From assembly GCA_023434855.1 (NCBI GenBank), contig JAEYSJ010000371.1, forward strand, positions 1 to 15,047: DNA of 15,047 nucleotides, given 5' to 3'. The stretch comes from Bacillota bacterium (GTDB lineage: Bacteria; Bacillota_C; Negativicutes; JAEYSJ01). The translations under genes were made by a program, and so were the position numbers. A model generated the notes under the pieces. It worked only from the letters and a program-made list of their open reading frames with translations. It was not told the DNA's origin and did not search any database. Positions 7,361 through 12,338 of this stretch are shown piece by piece; the stretch's first letter is position 1; every line of letters begins with the position of its first letter.

Positions 7361-9124
7361 TTGGATAATAGTAATTGGTTACCGAAGTGTTTGGTTCACT
7401 TAAATCAAGCTTATGTAAAATCAACGGATGATTATGTTGTTATAGGAGAAATATCATCTGAAAGTCAAAATGGTTATAAGGGGACACGCGCAATATTTAC
7501 GGCTCTTGTTCCTTTAGATCAAGTTCAGGCTGTCCTGAATAATCCAGGAGGGATTGGACATAAAGTTGAATCTGGGGGTCCTCGTCCTAGCGTCAGAAAG
7601 GGTGATTCATTTAAATCTGATTTTTGGGTACGGGGTATAGATAGTGAAGAACGGTTTGAACCGCTAGTTGTAAGTTGGGAATATCATAATAAAACCGTCA
7701 TGATGCCTGATAATGGCTTGCTGATGTGTTATGGCCTATGTCCACGTATTGTAAAAAGTCCAGATCAAATTATTTGGGATAATTTGGCCTTGCCAGAGTA
7801 TGATGTTATCTATGTAAAGCCTTTGTCACATTATAGTTTTCCATCTGGCTCTGGATGTTCAGTTAAGATAAGCCGAAGGTATCTAGAGGATTATGCTAAT
7901 TTAAAGAACTGTGCTGTTGTTGCTGTTTTTTTCGAAGAACGTTATTGTGCACTAGATAATGAACTTAAGGGGCGCCTTAATGGTCATGAAGCAATAAGCA
8001 TAACAGCACCTGGGCGGTCAATAGATTTAAAACATACTGATTTTTCTGGAGAAGAAGCTGTGCTTTGCCAAATCTGGGGAGGTCGGCTTGTGCTCATGCC
8101 AGAAGGTAGGCCTGTTTCTGACGAGAAGAGTTTTGACTTAGAATGGCCTGATTATCCGGGTATCATGACGCTTGAGCGTGCAAGAAAACAGGGAGTTAGA
8201 AATTTTGTATACGTTAATGATCAAGTTCTAGATCAATTTGAGGGAAAAAACGAGTATCGCATTAATCCTAAAAGCGGAAGTGTTTCATATGACGGATGGT
8301 GGGCATTATCATATTGTCATCGTATTGGACGGGATTATATTGCATATGAAATAAAAAAGATATACGAAGGCTGTCCTCCATCGATAATTCGGCATATTCA
8401 TCGTCATTCCGTATCTGAAACTGTCGCAGTTGCTCAACAACGAATATTTGGAAATGTCAATATTGGAGTTCGCGCAGAAAAACTCATTAATGCCTTCGAA
8501 AATATGGGTTTGGAGTTAGCCAATATTTGTGATTCTTTTGAACTACCATTTGAAGATTCGGATATTATTGGCTTAAGTAAAAAGGATGTTGACTACAATG
8601 GCTGGTGGACCTTAGATAGTCTAAAGCCCTTGGGCTACAGAGTTTCACAGAATATATCAAGAGATCAATTTCTTCAACGCTGTAAGGATGTATACCAGTT
8701 ATTTGAGGGATTTAAAGAAAAATCATTAAGAAGGCTTCTCCTCAAAATGGGGATGGACAAAGAGAAGATTAAAGACTTTAAGTCATTTAAATTGTTTGCT
8801 ACAGTAATGCAACTTTGCAGTATAGCATTGGAATCAGGGTTAGATTTAGTTGAAGACCATGAAGCAATAATTGCAAGATGGAATAAGGATATTCGATTGG
8901 AGGAATTAACATTTTTATTTGCTCTTGCAGATCTTAGAAATTCAGCAGCTCACATTTCGTCAGAAGAAAAAGTGAAAGCTGCGCTAAAGGTTTATGGAAT
9001 AGAGCCTGAGAGCATGAGTGCTGGATGGGGAACTGGAGTTGACCAAATATATGACAAGCTAACTGAGAATCTAGTCAAAATTGTTGAAATGCTACAAGAA
9101 AGTAAAGACCATTTAACGGACTAA
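7361..9124 (+). CDS. Large protein with C-terminal HEPN-like RNxxxH motif (candidate RNase effector/sensor)
   Basis: This ~587-aa cytoplasmic protein has a long beta-rich N-terminal part I cannot assign. Near the C terminus is a wholly helical stretch, with LEELTFLFALADLRNSAAH containing R526-N-S-A-A-H531. This fits the HEPN signature Rx4-6H with a polar residue after the arginine, and it sits in a helix preceded and followed by further helices (about 465-585). HEPN domains are metal-independent RNases or regulators common in toxin, Abi and CRISPR systems. An internal motif occurs twice: YDGWWAL (310-316) and YNGWWTL (412-418). The start is uncertain. TTG at 7361 has GGAGTG 7 nt upstream and is preferred; TTG at 7325 (599 aa) has only a distant purine-rich run. 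No ATG lies between the preceding in-frame stop and these sites. It follows the second cassette gene by about 80 bp and precedes the protease by 38 bp. Confidence 0.72.
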   Translation: MDNSNWLPKCLVHLNQAYVKSTDDYVVIGEISSESQNGYKGTRAIFTALVPLDQVQAVLNNPGGIGHKVESGGPRPSVRKGDSFKSDFWVRGIDSEERFEPLVVSWEYHNKTVMMPDNGLLMCYGLCPRIVKSPDQIIWDNLALPEYDVIYVKPLSHYSFPSGSGCSVKISRRYLEDYANLKNCAVVAVFFEERYCALDNELKGRLNGHEAISITAPGRSIDLKHTDFSGEEAVLCQIWGGRLVLMPEGRPVSDEKSFDLEWPDYPGIMTLERARKQGVRNFVYVNDQVLDQFEGKNEYRINPKSGSVSYDGWWALSYCHRIGRDYIAYEIKKIYEGCPPSIIRHIHRHSVSETVAVAQQRIFGNVNIGVRAEKLINAFENMGLELANICDSFELPFEDSDIIGLSKKDVDYNGWWTLDSLKPLGYRVSQNISRDQFLQRCKDVYQLFEGFKEKSLRRLLLKMGMDKEKIKDFKSFKLFATVMQLCSIALESGLDLVEDHEAIIARWNKDIRLEELTFLFALADLRNSAAHISSEEKVKAALKVYGIEPESMSAGWGTGVDQIYDKLTENLVKIVEMLQESKDHLTD

Positions 9125-9162
9125 AATTTAAATGTAGTAACACACGAAAGGAGTATGTGAAA

Positions 9163-10041
9163 GTGAGTTGTGAAATTGAAAATGCGATAATTGAACGACT
9201 GAATTTTGCAATCGATGAGGCTAATAGGGAAGCAAGTTGCGAAAAACTAAAAACTCATGTAATAGCAGTTTATGATGCACTTGTTTCGCATAGAGAGCAA
9301 CTTAATAATGGTGCAATTAGAAATATGGACTATTATAATCTTATTTCCGTTATGATTCAGAAATATAGTATACCAATAGTAATTGCTACGCCACATAATG
9401 GAAGACATTTAATTAATAATGGAACGGGCCTTTTTCTAGAACTTGATCAAAGATTGTTGATAACGAATGAGCATGTTTTAACTGCTTGTAAGAATGCTCC
9501 AGAGGGAGCGGCAATACTGATTGGTGAGTATAATATGAGTGTTGAAGATTTTGTCCAAGCTACTTTGGAAAGTCGTAGCAATACTAATTTAGATTTGGCT
9601 GTAATCAAAATTCCCGAAACCTTGATTGAATCGTGGGTTATACATCAAAACAAACTTTTTTATAAGCCGGAATCTTGGCCGCCACAATTACCTCAAAACA
9701 GAAACATGGTTTTCTTGGCTGGATATCCTGGAGTGTTGCGAGAGGATAAGGGTAATGAAATTGGTACTTTTTTTGCCAGCATTCAGGATGAGATTATGGA
9801 TGTTGGCGTTACAAGTTCGATAATGAACTTCAATAAAATGGAATGGATCAAACGATTAGGCGTTCGTAATATTGAAGAGTTGACGCGATTGGGCGGATTC
9901 AGCGGAGGTCCAATGTTCTTATTTTTAGATGGAAAACTAATCCTTTTGGGGATTATTCGTCAAGGAGATGGCGATTTCTTTGATATGCAATTTGTTCACG
10001 CAAGATTTATTCAAAATAATGGGGAAATTTGCGATATTTAA
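9163..10041 (+). CDS. Trypsin-like (HtrA/S1-fold) serine protease, cytoplasmic, fourth cassette gene
   Basis: This 292-aa protein shows a complete chymotrypsin-fold triad: histidine in LLITNEHVLTA (H104), aspartate in SNTNLDLAVIKI (D144) and serine in LGGFSGGPMFLF (S247), where GFSGGP is the classical nucleophile motif. An 85-residue helical N-terminal region precedes the protease domain and could be an adaptor. There is no signal peptide, membrane segment or PDZ domain, so it is unlike housekeeping HtrA/DegP and probably acts in the cytoplasm. Trypsin-like proteases without export signals are used as effectors in bacterial conflict systems such as AVAST type I. The start is set at GTG 9163, 9 nt after AAAGGAG (9147-9153); GTG 9157 is too close to that site. 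The gene lies 38 bp after the HEPN-motif gene, so co-transcription is likely. The substrate is unknown. Confidence 0.82.
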   Translation: MSCEIENAIIERLNFAIDEANREASCEKLKTHVIAVYDALVSHREQLNNGAIRNMDYYNLISVMIQKYSIPIVIATPHNGRHLINNGTGLFLELDQRLLITNEHVLTACKNAPEGAAILIGEYNMSVEDFVQATLESRSNTNLDLAVIKIPETLIESWVIHQNKLFYKPESWPPQLPQNRNMVFLAGYPGVLREDKGNEIGTFFASIQDEIMDVGVTSSIMNFNKMEWIKRLGVRNIEELTRLGGFSGGPMFLFLDGKLILLGIIRQGDGDFFDMQFVHARFIQNNGEICDI

Positions 10042-10191
10042 AGTACCATTAAAGGAAGGATATTTCTGGTGTTTGCGATTACAGTAAGACTAACTTTAAT
10101 TTGCCAATTTTGTGTACTTGCTCTGAAATACAACTATGCACATATGAAGTACTTCCCGTTGTTTTCGGACACAGTCTTATTTAAGTATTTG

Positions 10192-10205
10192 TGACAAGGT
10201 TGTCA
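10192..10205. promoter_or_regulatory. Palindrome TGACAAGGTTGTCA upstream of the 112-aa gene
   Basis: TGACAA (10192-10197) and TTGTCA (10200-10205) form a 6-bp inverted repeat with a 2-bp spacer, 49 bp before the GTG of the next gene. It overlaps a possible -35 (TTGTCA). No good -10 lies at 17 bp, so the promoter call is weak. It could be an operator for that gene. The 212-bp gap it lies in suggests that the following gene has its own promoter and is not part of the four-gene cassette. Confidence 0.3.
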
Positions 10206-10253
10206 AACAGGATCGCCCTGCAATGTTAAAATCATACAAGGGAGGAATTTACT

Positions 10254-10592
10254 GTGAGTATAGAAAATTTAGTTTACAATTGTAGCGGAAAAGACTATTG
10301 GGAAAAACTATATCAAGAGGACTATAAACGGCTATGTCTTTATGAAGGACATCACGGAAAATATGTGGGTGAAGTTATCGATAATGAGATATTCAACTCT
10401 AGAACAGGTGAATATTTAGGTGAAATATATATGGAGCGGTTGATAGTTGATAAAAGTAAAATTGGTAAAGTAAAAATCAAAGGAAATTTTATGTTTCATC
10501 CATTCGGAAGAATGGGGCATGCGTGTATCCCGCGATTACCAAAAATAGAAATACCGAAAGGTTATGAAGATTTTACAGTAGGTATGAGATAG
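10254..10592 (+). CDS. Small beta-rich hypothetical protein (112 aa)
   Basis: I do not recognise this protein with certainty. It starts at GTG 10254, preceded by a good GGGAGGA (10240-10246) at about 8-nt spacing, so it is probably a real gene. The sequence has short beta-hairpin-like repeats: GKYVGEVIDNEIFNSRTG followed by GEYLGEIYMERLIVD, then KIGKVKIKGNFMFHPFGR. Such repeated G-x-Y-[VL]-G-E-[IV] units are reminiscent of four-fold beta-flower or MORN-like small beta domains, but this is only a resemblance. There is no signal peptide or membrane segment. It lies 212 bp after the protease gene, with a small palindrome in between. It could be an immunity, accessory or unrelated cargo gene. Confidence 0.6.
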   Translation: MSIENLVYNCSGKDYWEKLYQEDYKRLCLYEGHHGKYVGEVIDNEIFNSRTGEYLGEIYMERLIVDKSKIGKVKIKGNFMFHPFGRMGHACIPRLPKIEIPKGYEDFTVGMR

Positions 10593-10621
10593 GTACTTTA
10601 TGAGGGGAAGAGTGCGGAAAT

Positions 10622-10637
10622 GTTGATAGTTATCAAC
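10622..10637. repeat. Near-perfect palindrome GTTGATAGTTATCAAC
   Basis: This is a 7-bp inverted repeat with a 2-bp centre, located 30 bp after the stop codon of the 112-aa gene. No T-run follows, so it does not look like an intrinsic terminator. It may be a protein-binding site. Confidence 0.3.
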
Positions 10638-10715
10638 TGTGTGCGCTAAATATTAACGTTTTATTTTGTGATATTAGGCAAGATAAAACATGGAGATACC
10701 AAATTTCAAAATAGC

Positions 10716-10970
10716 TGATATAATATAGGCTCCTTGGCTAGTTTTCCTAGGGAGTCGCACCTTTGGAAGTGTTTCACGATAATAATCTAAAGTTTAATAA
10801 TAGCCGTCTTTTCTTTCCGTGAATTATGTTAACTGAATGCAGAGCGTCTGAGGAAACATATATAAATCGTGATTAAGGTTAGAAGTAGGTTCATTTGTAA
10901 TTCTAGGTTATAATCAGTTAATAATTAAAAAGCCTAAAGTAACCGGATTTATAGGTTACTTTAGGCTTTT
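10716..10970 (+). ncRNA. Possible small-RNA locus between an extended -10 promoter and a terminator
   Basis: The stretch 10593-10975 has no gene. An extended -10 element, TGA followed by TATAAT (10719-10724), is followed directly by a hairpin-forming sequence (10729-10757: GGCTCC ... GGGAGTC with CTAG repeats near the loop). A long-range complementarity is visible (TCACGAT 10774-10780 with ATCGTGA 10866-10872), and the strong terminator at 10928-10970 closes the unit. This would give a structured transcript of about 240 nt. The -35 region is poor and I match no known RNA or riboswitch family, so this is a weak call. Confidence 0.25.
10928..10970. terminator. Strong bidirectional intrinsic terminator
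   Basis: AAAAGCCTAAAGTAACC (10928-10944) and GGTTACTTTAGGCTTTT (10954-10970) are a perfect 17-bp inverted repeat with a 9-nt loop, with T-rich ends on both strands. It lies 5 bp beyond the stop codon of the leftward XRE gene and terminates it. On the plus strand it would stop transcription coming from the left. Confidence 0.9.
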
Positions 10971-10975
10971 CACAT

Positions 10976-11191
10976 TTATCGTCTAATGGAATCATCTGAG
11001 CGGCCAACTAAATAATCAAGGGAAACATTGAAATAATCGGCTAGGGCGATAAGCCCGGAAATATTGGGTTCTCTTTCGCCAGATTCATAAAATCTCCAGG
11101 CGCGAGTGGACACACCAAGTAAGTCGGCTAATTCTTGCTGAGACACTTTATGGTTCTGTCTCAATTCTTTTAAACGAGTTGAAAAAATCAT
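10976..11191 (-). CDS. XRE-family (Cro/CI-type) transcriptional regulator 1
   Basis: This 71-aa single-domain DNA-binding protein starts MIFSTRLKELRQNHKVSQQE. The helix-turn-helix is SQQELADLLGVSTRAWRFYE (about residues 17-36), followed by SGEREPNISGLIALADYFNVSLDYLVG, the standard HTH_3 five-helix layout. It has no sensor or peptidase domain. The start ATG at 11191 has AGGAG (complement at 11200-11204) 8 nt upstream. It is transcribed leftward and ends in the strong terminator. Upstream lie two palindromic operators (RGGAAC-N5-GTTCCT), one of them inside a rightward promoter, so it most likely represses that promoter and its own. It resembles phage or integrative-element repressors. Confidence 0.92.
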   Translation of the reverse strand: MIFSTRLKELRQNHKVSQQELADLLGVSTRAWRFYESGEREPNISGLIALADYFNVSLDYLVGRSDDSIRR

Positions 11192-11212
11192 AAGAAACGC
11201 TCCTAAAGAATA

Positions 11213-11241
11213 TTGACAGGAACTTTTTGTTCCTTTAAAAT
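11213..11241 (+). promoter_or_regulatory. Rightward sigma-A promoter P1 with operator in its spacer
   Basis: TTGACA (11213-11218), a 17-bp spacer and TAAAAT (11236-11241) form a near-consensus promoter reading away from regulator 1. The spacer contains the palindrome GGAAC-TTTTT-GTTCC. No ORF longer than about 22 codons follows it before regulator 2. Confidence 0.75.
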
Positions 11242-11262
11242 AAAAGGGAACGAAATGTTCCT
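11218..11262. promoter_or_regulatory. Pair of palindromic operators for XRE regulator 1
   Basis: AGGAAC-TTTTT-GTTCCT (11218-11234) and GGGAAC-GAAAT-GTTCCT (11246-11262) share the consensus RGGAAC-N5-GTTCCT, with centres 28 bp apart. The first fills the P1 spacer; the second lies over the probable P1 start region. A weaker leftward promoter for the regulator gene (TTTAGG, 17 bp, TATTTT on the minus strand, 11237-11265) would hold the second operator in its spacer. Confidence 0.75.
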
Positions 11263-11454
11263 AAAATCCAATCTGCATGATGATGTCTACTAAAGCGAGG
11301 TGAAAGTAGCAGTATATCATTTGGTATGGACGAAACAAAAAATGAAGGAATTAGCCGTCGAGCAATGATTGCTTCATCTGCTCAGTAAGTGTCTGACTAA
11401 GTGTGAGCTAATTAAATCCACACAAAATCGGTCATTTTTATAGGTACGCAATAA

Positions 11455-11679
11455 CTAACTTCGTTTTGGATTATCCGTGAGGCCTAAGAGCCAATCAGTT
11501 GACACATCATAAAAGTTAGCCATTTTAATTAGTGTTTCAATGCTTATCGCTCTTCGACCATGCTCTAGTGAGCCTACTGCACTTGCTGTAATGCCGACCG
11601 CCAGAGCCACATCCTTTAGTTTTAAATTGCGGTTTTCACGCAAATATTTAAGACGCTCCGCTAAGATTGATAAAATCAT
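11455..11679 (-). CDS. XRE-family (Cro/CI-type) transcriptional regulator 2
   Basis: This 74-aa protein starts MILSILAERLKYLRENRNLK. Its helix-turn-helix is KLKDVALAVGITASAVGSLE (about residues 20-39), followed by HGRRAISIETLIKMANFYDVSTDWLLG. It is a single HTH_3 domain, distinctly diverged from regulator 1 although both end in the D-[YW]-L-[VL]-G motif typical of Firmicute phage and ICE repressors. The frame is open further upstream (to 11934), but that extension runs through the promoter and operator region and has no homology. The ATG at 11679, with AAAGGAAT about 9 nt upstream, gives the normal family length. It very likely represses promoter P2, whose spacer is a palindrome, and itself. 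It ends without an obvious terminator. Confidence 0.9.
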   Translation of the reverse strand: MILSILAERLKYLRENRNLKLKDVALAVGITASAVGSLEHGRRAISIETLIKMANFYDVSTDWLLGLTDNPKRS

Positions 11680-11702
11680 ATAAACCAATTCCTTTAAAAT
11701 AG

Positions 11703-11731
11703 TTGACTTTGTGCTGATAGCACAATATAAT
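11703..11731 (+). promoter_or_regulatory. Rightward sigma-A promoter P2 with operator exactly filling its spacer
   Basis: TTGACT (11703-11708), the 17-bp palindrome TTGTGCTGATAGCACAA (11709-11725) and TATAAT (11726-11731) are directly abutted. This is a near-consensus, probably strong promoter under tight repression. It reads rightward, away from regulator 2. Confidence 0.82.
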
Positions 11732-11760
11732 TGAAATATAAATATGTGCCAATAGCACAA
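11709..11760. promoter_or_regulatory. Pair of palindromic operators for XRE regulator 2
   Basis: TTGTGCTGATAGCACAA (11709-11725) is a 7-bp inverted repeat with a 3-bp centre. ATGTGCCAATAGCACAA (11744-11760) is a second, slightly degenerate copy exactly 35 bp downstream. The sequence differs completely from the regulator 1 operators, but the layout is the same. Confidence 0.78.
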
Positions 11761-11801
11761 AAATATGCTTGTTAACAAATGCACAATCGAGAAGAGGTGA
11801 A

Positions 11802-11926
11802 ATGTTAAGCAAAGACCACAATGCAAGCTATGCAAAGGAGTTGAGGTTATAAGGTAGTTGCGGACAGCAATAATGCCTCTATTAAGCGTGCCCTGATTGC
11901 GTTGGCGCGCAAGGCAGGGAACTAGT
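11802..11926 (+). pseudogene. Short ORF and gene remnant downstream of P2
   Basis: A 16-codon ORF (11802-11852, MLSKDHNASYAKELRL) follows GAGGTGA very closely. In another frame, without a start codon, the sequence then reads GYKVVADSNNASIKRALIAL and ends ARKAGN before TAG at 11924-11926. The second part is GC-richer than the DNA to its left and has the look of the C-terminal stub of a longer protein, which I cannot identify. It may be what remains of a gene once driven by P2, or host sequence at an island edge. Confidence 0.3.
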
Positions 11927-11979
11927 TTTTCCAAAGTTAAGCAATTCTAATTATACTCTATCAATTGGTTAGCGTAAAC

Positions 11980-12024
11980 CTGTCCTATATGGACAGAAGC
12001 AAAGAATAGCATCAAATGCTATTC
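11980..12024. repeat. Two short hairpins beside the TIR element
   Basis: CTGTCC-TATAT-GGACAG (11980-11996) is a 6-bp inverted repeat. GAATAGCAT-CAA-ATGCTATTC (12004-12024) is a perfect 9-bp stem with a 3-nt loop. The second ends on the first base of the left terminal inverted repeat of the next element. Neither is followed by a T-run. Confidence 0.55.
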
Positions 12025-12255
12025 AGGCCGTTGATAAAGCCCCATCTGCGTTGTACCCGCAAGGGGTAAGCCGAAGTTCTAAGGCACTAAAGTGCCAAGA
12101 ACTTCGCATTCAGGCCTGCGGGAGCGCGCTTGTCGTACTGCCACTGTACTGTCTTCGCTCGCTTCCTCGGAATTCCCCGCGCCCACAGCTCTTTGTTGCA
12201 CGAAAGCAGACACTTGAGATGGAGATCGTGCACCTGGGACTTTCTGAACGGCCTG
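12024..12255. repeat. 232-bp element with terminal inverted repeats and internal hairpins (MITE- or REP-like)
   Basis: The left end reads CAGGCCGTTGATAAAGCCCC (12024-12043). The reverse complement of the right end (12236-12255) reads CAGGCCGTTCAGAAAGTCCC, giving a shared CAGGCCGTT-N3-AAAG-N-CCC. Inside, CGAAGTTCT-aa-GGCACT-aa-AGTGCC-a-AGAACTTCG (12072-12106) is a 15-bp hairpin with a small internal bulge, and TACCC-GCAAG-GGGTA (about 12054-12068) is another. The element is GC-rich and non-coding; the open frame through it has no ribosome binding site. I see no target-site duplication. I believe similar intergenic repeats occur in Sporomusa/Pelosinus-type genomes, but this is memory only. It lies upstream of the TonB receptor gene and could affect its mRNA. 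Confidence 0.6.
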
Positions 12256-12338
12256 GGAGCGGTTTCTTTGCTTTTAATAATTGCAATATTCACATATTTA
12301 CTTCTTGCTATCATATAGTTGGGTTAGGAGGCTCTTCG

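Noticed and set aside
11680..11934. N-terminal extension of XRE regulator 2
   Set aside because: It covers the P2 promoter and both operators, lacks family similarity, and the internal ATG with an RBS gives normal HTH length.
12129..12137. GCCACTG, resembling the B12-box of a cobalamin riboswitch, upstream of a TonB receptor
   Set aside because: The other conserved parts of the cobalamin riboswitch are not visible around it, and the box lies inside the TIR element.
12270..12300. AT-rich Fur-box-like sequence before the receptor gene
   Set aside because: The match to the 19-bp Fur consensus is poor and lacks clear dyad symmetry.
12051..12338. N-terminal extension of the TonB receptor reading frame
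   Set aside because: It runs through the hairpin-rich TIR element, has no RBS, and would put 96 residues in front of a clear signal peptide.
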